64,000 bases of DNA, from NCBI RefSeq assembly GCF_028389875.1, contig NC_084663.1, positions 216,342,876 to 216,406,875 of the forward strand, read 5' to 3'. The notes under the pieces were generated by a model that was not told where the DNA came from, made no database searches, and saw nothing but the letters and a program-made list of their open reading frames with translations. Below, piece by piece: positions 43,504 to 55,833 of the stretch (the first letter of the stretch is position 1; each line of letters opens with the position of its first letter). This DNA is from Rhea pennata (Eukaryota > Chordata > Aves > Rheiformes > Rheidae). A program made the translations under genes and the position numbers.

Positions 43504-46500
43504 TAAGCAGTGGGGACTCGGCCTGTCAGCTGGGTGGTCAGTCTGCACTGAGGTGTGGTCTTCAGGGAAAAAGTCCTGTAGCAAGCTTAACAGGCACAGT
43601 CAGGACACAATATCCCGTTATCTCCCTCTACTTCCCTCCTTGTGCGTGTGCTCACCCTACACACAGGCACACATCACTCAGTGCCTTCATGCCTGCAAAA
43701 GCCACTGACCCTCATGCAAGGTGTTTTACCATGGTCTCATGCATGCAGCCCCCAAGGCTTTGACCCCCTGTAAGATGCACGGGTTCCCTAAACTCCAAGG
43801 AGATCTGTCTCAGGTGGCAGGTGACCTGATTCATGACTTTTAGTACTTCACAGGCCCCTCTGCACAGGAGAAGATTCCTAAGGATGCTGAGTGCTATTGC
43901 CTTGGGCAGGAGCTCTGCATTTCGGGTGCACAGACCCACGCACAAACCCCTGTTCTTCTATCTACACATAAGTGTGGAAAACATCAGCCCATCAATCCAG
44001 TCCATCAACACCTGAACTGGATGCTACAGATCCAAGAACGTCTGACTTTGTTTTGCATTAACGAAGCAGAAAGCTACACCTTTTCCACCCCTGGAATGCT
44101 CAGGCAGAGCTTCCTTGAGCACCAGGATTTTGGGGAAGAGCTTTGTGGGGTGCTGGTACAGTCAGACCAGCAACATCCACTTCCACCAGTTCAGGGTCTG
44201 ACCAAAGGCATTTATTTTGATTCTGAAGTTCATTTTCCCATTGAACTACATGGATGTTTTACTGAACCAAAGTGCGTATTAACTTCAGGTGAAATTCTGC
44301 TCCCACATGCAGAAATGTAACACCCAGATGCATGAGGATCCGTACAAGACCTTGACATTCGAATTTGCCCGTAGGCAATTTAGGAGGTTTCATCCAGACC
44401 CCTGGCCCATTCCAGTCAGAAACCAGTACTGGTCCATTGATTTCAATGGAGCCACACTCAGCAATATCATGAACCTGTCTCACAAAAATGTCATTATGAT
44501 CCATTTGGGGTGGTTCTTCAATATAGACATATTTCAGCTCCTTGCTGCATGGCCCTAGGAGGAATTATTATCCTTTTATTTCTAAATTTCTGACTCCTAG
44601 GCAAGGCCCAAGGGCCTCTTTCAGCAGAAAGTTCACTCATTAAAGTGGTCTGATAACACAATGTGGAAAGGAGGCTGCTCAGAAGAGATAAACGTATCAT
44701 GCAGGTGGCCAGCGCTTGCTTTAGTTTCTCACCTAAAGGACAGACACAGAGTCACAGAGCCTCAGCTAAAGAGACCTGAAGACTCCAGAAGTCCTAATTA
44801 TTTAGTAAGACAATACTCAAAGATTAAAATCAGATATGTGCAACCCTAAATGCACACACAGGTACTCTCATCAGGTGAGCCAGCAAGCCTATACCATTGA
44901 GCAAAGAGCTGACAAGAACAGCTGTATGCCCAGCTGGGGGAATAACAATAAATGATGGCTTTTTCATTTATTACTTCTCTCATCCTGTATTTGTTGGCAG
45001 ACCCACACCGAAGGTGAGATCTAAGCGACATTTGAGTCTATTATTAGGAATGCATTTGCCTCATCTGTGATAGGGCTCTGCAAAGCTGAACTTGAAAAGA
45101 GCAAAGGTAATGATGCTTTTCTGTTGCATTTGAACCAACAGCATGAAAGAGCTCAGAGAGACGCGACAGCTCAGAGGTATGCAAAGCTGAGGAGAGCAAA
45201 ACAACATCAGACACAGAGGCTTGGAGAAGAGCATTAGCTCTAATACTGCTATTAATTGGAATCTGCAGTTAATAAAGGCTGATTTTCTGGACTCCACAGA
45301 AAAGCAAGCAGAGATACTGCTTATCCTGAGACTCCTCAGGACCTGACCCTGCACTCGGAGCCATTCAGGGGCTGTTCTCACTGTGCAGCTGCGGGAGCAG
45401 AGCCGCATCTTGGCAGGATGGGTTAAGTCATGGTCACAGAGAGCCAAGGGAAGGGAAAGAGCGAAGGCAGAGGAGAAAGAGAGTCTGAAGTCATCCCAGC
45501 TATTTCGATGAGGCAAGCCCATTTGGTGCTGCTCGCCTATATTGATTCATCTTAATAGCTTGTGTTACACACAGAATAATTCTTTAAATTCTTTAAATCC
45601 TGGAGGACTGGCACGCACAGGAAAGGACTAACGGCAGGTGAATTAGTCAGTTAATCAGGTTAGGGCATATCAGAGCCTTGGCACGGCTCCGACTGAGGAG
45701 CGTCTGTAATGGCAATGACCTCTACAGCCATTCTGTAAAGTCATGTATGAGCTGCTGCCCACTTCCACCCAGTGGCCTCTTTGGCTGTGTCCAGTTTAGC
45801 ACTGATGCCTTGTTTTAACCTGAATACTAGAGCTAATTTACACCTTCCACAAAGCTTATTTATAGCTACTGTGAAAAGCGTTACTGCAGGAAACATTACT
45901 TGGGGCACAAAGTTGGGCTGTGGGCTACTGTCCAGATGAACCCCCAACCCGGGATCAGCACAGAGCCTTACGAGACGGTTGCAGACCCTAAGGACATCGG
46001 CCGAGCTCCTGCTGTAGATCCCTTCGGGACAAGGTCAGTGACCAATTCAGGAAAATGCAGAGCAGAAACAGGCTGGGCTGAATCACCACAATTTACACAG
46101 TTTAGCACTTATCCGGACTTCTGTTTGATCAGTGGATTTTCATATGAAAGCCAAGGAGAATTTCTGCAGGTACAATTTCTTTCCTTAGGAGGGTACCAAG
46201 AGGGTGAACAGACCACAAATTGAAGAGATACTGGAGCAGCACAGAGAAAACTCAGAGCAGATTAGTGTTACAGCATGTAGGCAGAGAGCTTTATGTTATT
46301 ACTGCAAGAATTATTTAATTTAGCTCTGGATCATTGCCACAAGCACTCTGCTTTCAACACAAAGACATTTCAAAATACTGCTGTATCATGACAATAAACA
46401 AAAGGAAAATGTAACTGCAGGTTAAATGAATACTGCTCTGCACCTAATTCAGCCTCTAGTTACAGTCAAATGCAGACACAGATTTCGCATGTGGCCAAAC

Positions 46501-47384
46501 AGGGCAGAAAAGGGCTCACTGTGACAAAACCCGTGTCTACTTTCTTATGGTGTAGGTGAGCCTGGGTTCCTCCAGCAAACGGCGTAACCCATCCCCTGGC
46601 ACTGGTCGTTGTCTGTGAGAAAGCTGAACTGCGCCCAGACTGTTGCTCCTGAAGTGTTGTCGATACTATTTCTACTGTGACATTTTACATCTTATTGGCC
46701 CCTTAAAAAAAAAAAAAAAAAAAGAAAAGAAAAAACAGCTGCAAAGGTCAGGAACATAGAAATTCTGCATCACAGAAATAATAAAGTACTGGCAGCAGGA
46801 ATGGATGAAATGACAGAAGAGCATAGGTCCCATCTGTCCACCTCTTATTTGTCCAGTGATATCCATTCAGAAGTCAGAGAGAGCTAATCATCTTCTAATT
46901 TGGATCTCTAATTTCAGGGATCTGTTTTTAGCCCATTGTACCTTTTAGGTCTGATTTCAAGAGTGTGGAGCACTCCTTGCTGTGCGCACTCAGGCAATTC
47001 AGATACCCCAGTGTCAGACACACAAGGCCTGAACTTCGTGCTACATAAGGACTTACCCATCATGTAGACATGGGCCTTGGTACTTCAGCAGGCTTACAGC
47101 CTTTTACCATGTTGCTTTAATACCATAGGAAATCTCCTGCTAGGTTTGAAGCCTGCGGATCTGAGGTGACACTGTCCGGGCTTAGGGGTCTGTTTCCAGC
47201 AGAAATGCACGGAGGGAGTCCAGAGCACTGACGGAGGGATGAACCGACCCTGTTCTTATATCCCAACCCCTATATCTCTATAAAAGGATCCACCAGGCCA
47301 TATTCAGCCCTAAATCCAACTGAGTGTCATTGGCTATGGGGGTTCAGAGCTGAGCGAGGTGGCGGGATAAGAGGCACAAGGTCA
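43504..47384. other. Upstream of rho, no gene seen
   Basis: About 3.9 kb of mostly unique DNA where upstream hypersensitive sites are expected. Isolated GATA motifs occur (CGTTATCTCC near 43618, AGATAAAC near 44687), with an A-run near 46706-46724. No protein motif is visible. Confidence 0.5.
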
Positions 47385-47459
47385 GGCACTAAAGCCAGGA
47401 TACTCTCGGGAAGAGCTAATAATCTGAGCTCCTCCCAAGAGTATCCTGGCTTTAGTGCC
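47385..47459 (-). ncRNA. 75-nt inverted repeat, potential hairpin RNA
   Basis: Two 33-nt arms (47385-47417 and 47427-47459) are reverse complements at 31 of 33 positions around a 9-nt loop. On a minus-strand transcript, the strand of the globin genes, both exceptions become G-U wobble pairs, so all 33 positions pair; on the plus strand they would be C-A mismatches. The outer stem includes GGCACTAAAGCCAGGATACT. Size and shape resemble a microRNA precursor or a young inverted-repeat element such as a small MITE. No known microRNA seed or family is recognised. The structure is certain from sequence; transcription is not. Confidence 0.5.
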
Positions 47460-47759
47460 GCTTCTGAGTTACCCCTGAAGAACTTCAGGTACAAACTACA
47501 GAAATAGGCAAAAGAGGTTTCTTTATTCATGATGAGGTGTCTCCAGGAGGGTCTTGTATGAGACACTGTTTTTCCTGCCTATAGCCCCGCTGATGGCTTG
47601 TTCTTACCACTCAGCCTTGGTGGGGTTTTCACCCGCTTCGGTTCAGGGGTCTGCAGGGGACACTGAAGGGGATGGTTGGCCTGGGGGGTCACAGTGCAAG
47701 GGTTGGACGTGGAGGGGAAGAACAACGGGACTAGGGGCTGGGTTTTTCCAGCTGTGTGA

Positions 47760-48240
47760 GGAGTCTCCCTACGGCACGGCGCACGTTTTACCATCAGACC
47801 GTGCCGCCCTCCCCCAGCAGAGCGTGGCTGCAGCCAGCAGGGCAGCACCCATCTCTCCCAGGGCAGGACTCCGTCTCGCTTTGCCGCGGTCTGGCATGTG
47901 CAGCATCCTGGGGCAGGAGCGTTGCGGACAACCAACTATCAGCTCGAGGGAGCCGTGGTGCACACCCCACAGCCGGGGCCACGCTCAGCTCCTCCTCTGA
48001 GCTGCCCTCTATCGCCGTCCGGCAGCTCCTGGCTGCCCACACCCTCCCAGCCCCGCACCAGATAGACCACTCGACACCCTCACTGCAACCGGAGATAACA
48101 GCCAGCGCCTGGCCACCATCGAGATGCCACAGCCTGTTTCCCACCCCTCTGCATTTAGCAGAAATAGGCTGCAGTGTTAGCACTGACGCACTGCTCAGGT
48201 TCGTCCCGATGGATGTCCATCCATCCATCCGTATCTGCTT
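47760..48240. promoter_or_regulatory. GC-rich block with CTCF-like and GATA motifs
   Basis: A GC- and CpG-richer block about 4.5 kb upstream of rho. It contains a CTCF-like motif (48002-48015), AGATAA at about 48092-48097, and a short CCAT repeat at 48208-48231. It is a candidate upstream hypersensitive site. The open frames here show no family resemblance. Confidence 0.4.
48002..48015 (-). promoter_or_regulatory. CTCF-like motif
   Basis: CTGCCCTCTATCGC fits the reverse CTCF consensus SYGCCMYCTRSYGG at 12 of 14 positions by eye, including the core. The motif reads on minus, pointing toward the globin genes, convergent with the one at 20465. Confidence 0.4.
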
Positions 48241-48249
48241 TCATCCTTG

Positions 48250-50340
48250 GCTAGAGTCACACCGCTGTGCAGCCACGGTATCTGTGGGAGAAACAGGGTT
48301 TACCTACCATTATCTTTTTATTTAGGCAGGTTAGAGGTGCTACTGGACAGGCTTTCCAGAATCTTTCTCATCACAGCCTAGAGGCAGCTTTATACCAGTA
48401 CAAAGTGAGTACAAAGCATGGCTGACCAGAAGGACAGGAGCTGGCTCTCAGTTACCCTAATGCTCCTTTCTGCTTCTTTTGCAGTTTGGGCATCCTCAAA
48501 CATATGTCCTCTGGGGCCCTGCCAGAGCAAGAGGTGACCACAAAAGAGAGAAGGGGGGTGGAAAATTAGACTCACAAAAAAGATTCCCTCTGGGGTCTTC
48601 TACCCATGCAGACAAAATAAATTATTATTAAACCACAAAATAATACAGTGTCGTGAGTTCTGGACTGCAGATTAGTGGTCTAGTTTGGAAACTTGACACA
48701 GTCCCATTTGTGGTATCCCATCCCCGTGCTCAGACACGGAAAGCCTTCAGCACAACCATGCTCCTGTTTGTGACTGGTCACTCAGCTGGTCTATGGTTAA
48801 CCCAGAAGTCTTGCTCCTTAGCGGTCTGCTATATATCCCTTCTGTTCAGCCAGGCACAGACAGCGTATGGAGCTAGGAGGCCAACCTGGTGCCTTGGCCC
48901 TTGTGTTTCATCCAGCTGTTGGATGTTAGCAGGGAATTCCTGTTGCACTCCATTTTTTGCAAAGGAAGTGGATGCAGGGGCTGAAACTTGCAGGTATAAG
49001 TTCAGGGGAGCAGAAAGGGCACTGGTAGCTCAGGACCAGCCTGTGGAGCAGAGCGATCTGAGCTTGCACACCCATGGGACAGGCTGAGAGGAGGAAAGTA
49101 CCTTCCAGGCCTCAGACAGGAGCCATGAAACCTCCTGTTCTAAAAATTGCCAAGGACTTGCCATGCTTCAGAGGTAAACATGGATCCCAATCTCAACAAC
49201 AGGCCACACGGTGACACGACTGTGTCCTCCCTCATGTCGTTGCCCATGGCATTTGGCTGTGTCCCGCCACCTGCCTTGGCCCATGTCCCATGTAAGAGGC
49301 TTGGAGAGCTGTCTTGCTGGTATGGCTGCTCTCCTCTCCTCCTCCATGTTTTTCCTCACCTAGATCACTAAGGGATCCAGGAACGCCTTGAACAAACTGG
49401 GATGGGCTGCAGGGAGAGCAGCGGATCCAGCAGTTCCTGGAAGATGCTTGTTATAAACAAGCTGGGCAGCACCTTACAGTTCACCCCCAGAGCCAGGAGG
49501 GACAGAAATTCTTGTGCAAGGGCTTCAAGGAGCAATGCTGAGCTCAAGCAGAGACTTGCTTCCTCCTGTGTGTGACACAGGCCCAGCTGGGCCAAAAACG
49601 CTTTTTCACCTTTAAAACAGTTAACGCTGGCTTCTCCCAGGGTAAGTGATGGACTGGCTGTCCTCACCTGGTCCTACCTGCCAACCACCTTCAATCCTTC
49701 TGCCGGAGGTCATCACAGACCTGTTTTTGTGTCAGGACTTGGTTTTGGGAAGGGAGAAACAGGGAGCTGATTCCAGCCCCAGATCAGCTGTGTATTCAAA
49801 CAGCACCAGTGGATCTGATGGGATGGCACCTGGGACAACCCTTTGCCTCTACAGCCCGCTGAGCAGTCACCTGAGAGCTGGCTGCAAAGCATACCTCTCC
49901 TGGCAGGTCCCCGGTCTCGTGGGGCTGTGCAGCCCAGCTGACCTGCCTGGTGCTGAGATACACCACGTTTCGGTGGGTGAGGTCCTGGTGCTTGGGCGCT
50001 TGTCTCAGCATCGCTGTGGTCCCGAGACTTTGGGGCAAAGCAGGGCCCAAAGCTTGTGACTGACTATGCCCAACTCCCCACAGCTCCCAGCAGATCCTCC
50101 TCCTCCAGGAATGACCCTCAGACCCTGCTGCTCCCCAGAGACCACTTTATTCTGGGACCTCAGATGTCAGGCAGAAAAGCAACCTCAAAATCAGCATCGC
50201 TTGCCTGCCACTGTCGGATGGGTCTCACTAAAACACCTGGGGACTCGAGCCTGCTTTCTGCAGCAGGATAATTCAGCTATTCCTGCCGTACCACCATGGC
50301 ACGTCCCCAGTTGTAAATCAAGCGTGTCACGAGTTTGCAG
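48250..50340. other. Intergenic, no gene seen
   Basis: Unique DNA between two candidate control elements. No repeat or coding motif is recognised. Confidence 0.5.
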
Positions 50341-50349
50341 TCGTGCTGG

Positions 50350-50540
50350 TCTCTGCTGAGTCACGCCAGCCGCTCCCAGCGCCCGGCGCCCGGCGAGGGG
50401 TGATAATCTGCACGGCGCAAACATGCGTTTGGCTGGGCAGCGATAAGGGCAGCCCTCGGACGCGGAGGAACTGCTGCTTTCTGCTGTGTCAGACTTCTGA
50501 CGCAGCAGAAAATAATTCTGCTGAGGCACTGTGGTAACCA
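50350..50540. promoter_or_regulatory. Candidate locus control region hypersensitive site
   Basis: About 7 kb upstream of rho. Dense erythroid motifs: a perfect NF-E2/MARE half TGCTGAGTCA (50354-50363), TGATAA (50401-50406), CGATAAGG (50441-50448), and a palindrome whose arms each carry TGCTG(T/C)GTCAGA (50478-50511). The combination of NF-E2-type and GATA sites in a short GC-rich segment is the signature of globin LCR cores. Which chicken site (HS1-HS4) it matches cannot be told. Confidence 0.6.
50478..50511. repeat. 16-bp-arm palindrome of MARE-like sites
   Basis: Arms 50478-50493 and 50496-50511 are reverse complements at 15 of 16 positions with a 2-nt spacer. Each arm contains a near match to TGCTGAGTCA with the A replaced. 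Confidence 0.85.
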
Positions 50541-53370
50541 GCTGAAAAATAAGTTTTTTTTTTCTCTCTCTCTCTCTTAGCCTGGAGGGAAAGTGTGACC
50601 CCAGGCGATTGCTGGCTCATCGCCCCTGCGGCAGTGGGTTTTTCCAGGGACTGTGGCATGCCAAGGTGACTCGTATCCCCAAGAGGAGGGCAGGATTTGT
50701 CCTGATAACCAGCCTCTCTTACTCTGTTGCAAAGTGCAGGGGGGATTTGCCAGCTGCTTTTGCAACTTTTGCCTTTTTGCAAAAGTGAAGCACAAAGCCT
50801 TGCTCCACCTCCCACAGAAAATTAGGGTGCTCCTGCTTTCCCCCATGCTGGCAGGCATGCAGAGCTCCTTGGCAATGTGGCCCTAGCAGAAGACTGACCG
50901 GTGGTCGGTGTTTAACTGCAGGAAACTGAGGCACCAAGAAGGGCAGCTGCTCGCTCCAAGTGCCACCAAATGCTCAGGGTGGGTTGGAGAAAGGGAGTCC
51001 AGGCTGTCTGACTTTTGCAGTCCCATGCCCGTCTCCTGCACCAGGGATACAGCAAGATATAATCCTCCTTAAACAGGCTTTTGTTAGCATGCAGGCTGGA
51101 AACTGATTTCAGGCTCGTTTCATGTCAGCATAATGCTCTTTTGACCACACTAAATGTGCTGATGTTTAGGTTTCTGCCACACTCTTTGCAAGCTCTGTGC
51201 CTTTGCATTTGCCTTAAAGCTGGCCTCTTTCACTGGGATTTAGGAACTCTAGGAGTCAGTATAGCTTAGGCTTATTCACCAAGGGAGAACATTTACCTTC
51301 AAAAGCACTAAAATGTCCAGCCTGAGCCCCCACATGTTGCAAGGCACAGAAATCTCCGGGGAGCTCCTGCCAGGCTGGGAGCCGGTGTTTTACAGCTTGG
51401 ATTTTAAGGTACTATCCCTGCCTTGGGAAGGGTCTTCTAGGGTCCTTTTTCTTCATGTTGAAAATGCATGTTTCCATTCCCATTTGAATTTGTTTAGCTT
51501 CATGCTGAGCTCCAGGAAAGTCTCTCCGCCCTGTGAAATGTTGGCCTTAGCCTGCGCTGGGCTGCTGGGGCCTCGTTGCAGCCCGCGATGCCCGAGAGTG
51601 AAACCGGCCGTCTGCAGCCGCGCTCGTCGTGCTGGCGGCACCTTGCAGCCCTGGCCACCATCAGCATCGCTCCGGGGGTCCCTGTGCCTCGGGCTAATCC
51701 CCCGTGCTTGTTCATGCCTGCAGGACTTCGGAGAAACCCCTGTTTTTACAGGCAGTGGAACTGAGGCATGGATTTCAGAAAAAGAGAAGTGGGGAGGGGG
51801 AGAAAAAAAAGAAAAGCCTGGCCAAGGCTGCAAGAAACCCTAGGGCAGGCCTGTCTCATTCCTTTTTTGATCCATTTTCTTCACAACCAGCTGCTTGTAA
51901 AGCTGTCAGTTGCGTGTGTGGCATTACATTTGCAGGACCTGGCACTGTCAGCCTCTGCGAGCTCTGCTTTTGCTCCCTGAGAGCAGAGGAAAGGGCTGCA
52001 AGCTGCTCCCCTTTCTCTCACCGTGCACGGAGAGCGACCGCACTGGGAGTCGGTGCTTTCGTGCAATGAATTCCTGAGCTAACCGTGAGCAAACTTCCCT
52101 CTTGACAGCCCATATTAATTGCACTTCTTCTGTGTAGATGTGTGGAATTTACACCCATGTATCCAGGACAGGATATCGCAGTTTGTTGGGAGAATAAGGC
52201 GCCCACCACCACTGCTGGGCCACGGGAGGGAACAGCATCACAGGCAGGACCCAGAGACATCGGCTACAGTCTCTGCAGCACAGCCAGGAATGGCTCCAGA
52301 TCTCGGAGAGCTCAGCGCCTGCGTTCAGCAGCAGAGCTGTTCTGGATCCCTGCACCGGCTCGGTCTGCCTCCCCCCGCAGTCAGCAGTAAGGGTCGAAAA
52401 GGCTGCTGTAATAAAACTCCATCAAGATGACTGCACAAGAGCAAACAGTTCAGGTCTTTAAGTTAACATTTCCCTAATGAGATTCCTCCTTGCAATAAAA
52501 AAACATTTGCTATATCCCTGTGCACCATATTTCTTCATTAGTGTTTCACAGGTGGGGAAAGACAGGCCCCGAAGAGTACAATAATAAATATAACTTTAGA
52601 TACTGAAATCTGGCCACCTCCATTCACTCTAAGGCTCTTGAGCTATATTTAGTACTAAATGTCCCACTTCTCCCTCTCGCCAACAACATCCATTAATGCA
52701 TTTTGTTCTCGTCATTTCCCTTAGTGATATGAAATCTGCCCAGGGCATTTATTTTATTATTATGATATTTTCAAAATGCTTCATCCATTAGTGCACACAT
52801 CTGTGCAATAAAATCTATTCCAAGATTTAGAAAGACCCCATGAACCTTCTGCCTCTCACAAGAAACTTTTAGAAGGCTTAGAGGAGATTTAAATCATGCC
52901 TAGACATGTTACTGACCTTCTGAACTGACGTATAAGTACAGCAATGCAAGAGTTTCTGCAGTCAAATAGGGATGCAGCAATAGGTTTGGGGGGGGGGGGG
53001 GAATCCACAGATTGCTGAAGGTGGATGGCCCAAGCATCTCTTCCAGGCCAGCAGCATTAGCAATGTCACCCAGACAACGTGCTCATGCCCTGGCCCTGGA
53101 GGACTATCCCACAGTGCTCACTTGAAACCCATTTCAGTTTTACTGCTCCAGTAGCTGCACCTAGGGGTTCAGGAGGCTCATCACCCCAAAGTGGCGGGCT
53201 GAAGACCATGGTAAGTTAAAGCAGAAGCTTGAGGTGGCAGAGGACCCACCGTGGGGGACCAGGATGCTCTGTGAAGCACTGTGGGGAGAGTAGGGGTGAG
53301 CTGTGAAGCCAGGTCCTCCTCACCTTGTCTACCATGGCAGCGCTGGATACCTGGCTGCTCTGTGGATCAC
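50541..53370. other. Intergenic, no gene seen
   Basis: Contains a CT run (about 50562-50577), a TGATAA at 50703-50708, a CpG-rich patch at about 51560-51700 and a 14-base G-run at 52988-53001. No coding family is recognised. Confidence 0.5.
52988..53001. repeat. G-run (14 G)
   Basis: A homopolymer of 14 guanines. Confidence 0.95.
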
Positions 53371-53374
53371 AGCA

Positions 53375-53762
53375 CAACACAACACTAGTGCCCAGATCTC
53401 CTTGGCCTTCACCCCATGCCCTGTGGGGTTCGTGGTCAGTGGTAGTGGGTCGTAGAGGCTGGCTAGCAGGACGTGGATGCAGTGACGAACATTGGTCTTG
53501 GTGCAGTGGCTGAGAAAGAGGAAAGCTGGCATGTGGAAGAGGGCAAAGATGCAGGTGCGGGCCATAAAGATGTGGACCCTTCAGGGACCGAGGAAGTTGA
53601 GACCATTGTTCCTGGAAGGGAATTTCAGCACATCCCTGAGAATCAGGACATACGGCATCATGTTAAAGATGGCATGCAAAATTGTGATCAGGAAGGCAGC
53701 TGACAAGTTTTCAGCTGTGTCACCATAAGCCAGCTTTGAATGGTGTTAAGAGGGTCGGCACA
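53375..53762 (-). pseudogene. OR52-like olfactory receptor pseudogene
   Basis: The minus strand retains the C-terminal third of a class I OR: CADPLNTI, MPYVLILRDVLKFPSRNN (TM5 and loop), a stop in the TM6 region where KALSTC should be, then MARTCIFALFHMPAFLFLSH (TM6/EC3), IHVLLASLYDPLPLTTNPT and GHGVKAKEIW (TM7 and tail; ancestral LNPIVYGVKTKEI). The N-terminal two-thirds is not found. A stop, a frame change and degraded motifs make it a dead gene. PAF..LSH and PSR resemble OR52 rather than OR51. It is the first OR relic upstream of the control region. Confidence 0.85.
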
Positions 53763-53764
53763 GA

Positions 53765-55830
53765 TCAACTGTACGCTGTCTTTTCCAATACATGAATTAA
53801 TATCCCTCTGAAAAAGCACGTGGTGTGTTCAGAACAAGTGTATGGTGGCCGCTTTTCACACATGTCCTTAAGCAGTAGAGCTTCTTGCCTTTGCATTTCA
53901 CTGCTGCCAAAATTCGCATTCAAATTAATTTTTAATAAATCAGTTCTAGCTCAGGAATTTGCTAGACCACAAACTGCTGGAGGCTGGGAAAGTGCTTGGG
54001 GAAATACTAAGCACATTTGTCCTCTTCTTACATTCTGCTCTTGACATCTACTTAAGGGGACATGGTGCAAGGCCAGATACCTCTGGTTTGTTCCAGGACA
54101 GCTGCTCTTCAGCACAGTAGACCAAAGTGCAGGAGGCACAGGCAGCAGAGACACAAGGCCTCTTTCAAACAGCGTGAAGAGCTTCTGCCTGCATTGTACT
54201 TCATGTCTTGTGCTCATTTTGCACTGATTTAAATGATGGTGATCAGGATATTCTCCTGTCCAGTGTCCTGAATCCAAGGATTAGACTGGGAAGAGGCTTT
54301 TGTTCCACTTGCAAAGAATTAAAGTGGAGCTGTAAACATCCTTCAGGACTTATCTATCATCCTACCACAAAGCAGGAGCTCTTCTACCTAAACGGCACCT
54401 ATCAGAAAAACTAGCCTGACTTTCCAGGGAGGAGGAGGTCAGAAGAAGGGCATCTCTGGAGCTGGGCTCCAAGACATATCCCCTGCCATCATCAGCAGAG
54501 ATTGATGAGATGGTGTAGACTGCAGACAGTGATGCCGGAGCTAAAAATCTGTCAGCTGCACTGTATGCCAGGGTGGACCTGGTACTTTGGGGGTTAATGC
54601 ATCTGCTCTGAGCTCTGAGAAACAGCAAGCCTGCAGGCTCCCAAGCCAGATCTCCCCGCAGCGGGGATCGATTCAAGTGTTTTATAAATCCTCCCCTGCT
54701 GTGAGCCCTGACACTTGGGAACAGACTGCTCGGTTGGCAGAGGCTCTGGGAGGGAAGCTCAGGCTGCTCTTGAGCGAACCAGGTGAGTGGGCTCTTGGCT
54801 CTGTTGTTTAAGATTGCGCTGTGCCACAGCAGCTCTGCTGGAAAGGAGAGGGGCTGAATGTCCCTGGAGTCCTGACTTCATGCAGATACGGACAGGTTTT
54901 CTGACGGTTGCACCTGGAAACACCCTATCACCCTCTTACGACCCAGTTCATGTCAGCCTCAGTACCCTGAGATGTGCTCTGCTTCAATGAACTATGCTCT
55001 GAGGTGGGAAAGCTCTCAAAGACCCCAAACACTCACATTTCACTGCCTGTGAAAGGGACCAGGCAGCCCTGCATCTGTTCAGAAAATCACCTTTTACAGC
55101 AGAGCAGGGTGCAGTCCCCTTCCCGCTCACAGCTTCATGAGCACACACGGTCTCAGTGAAATGCTCAGGTTGTTGCTTGAATTTGTCATTTTCTGGAGTC
55201 CATCAGATTTTAAGATCATAATAAGTCATCATTTAGATAAGTAACCTTTAGGATTCACCCTTACTGGTTCACTTGAGACATTTGTGTCTGAAGATAACTT
55301 CTTTTCTGTTCCTCCTCCCCTCCATGCAATGTGGGGCATGTTCTTAAACAAACATCTTTTAAAGACTAGAGAGAACTAACATACATTAAAGCCTCCAGTT
55401 TCAAGCAAACAGGGATCAGTCTGTTGAACTTACTCTGTCAATGCACTTACCCTGCTGGAGTGAGTCATAAATCTGGAAATTGAGAAAGGGAAGGGCAAAT
55501 ATACATGCTGTGGAATAGAAACCTTATGGATTTTAGCACAGAATGGTAATATTTCTGCAATTATCTGAATAGTTAGACAAAGCATTTCTGATTGTAATGC
55601 CTTTTACATTTATTTAAGTTATTTTAAATATTTTTCTATACTTGCATGTGGATACTCCAGATAAGGTGTCATAAACCTCCATAACAGATCTGCCCAGGAA
55701 TCTTACCAGTCAGATCCAGGTATTTCTAGCTTCCTAAAAATCCTCTTATATATTCTTTCATTCTCACAGCCTTCCTCTGCATGGCTTTCCATGGGACATC
55801 CTTATTAGCAGAGCAGGGGAGAGAACTCTC
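53765..55830. other. Intergenic, no gene seen
   Basis: Unique DNA with an isolated TGAGTCA near 55464. No repeat or coding motif is recognised. Confidence 0.5.
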
Positions 55831-55833
55831 TGG

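Noticed and set aside
47554-48325. Overlapping open frames in the GC-rich block upstream of rho
   Set aside because: No family motif, and frames of similar length occur on both strands; better explained by base composition.
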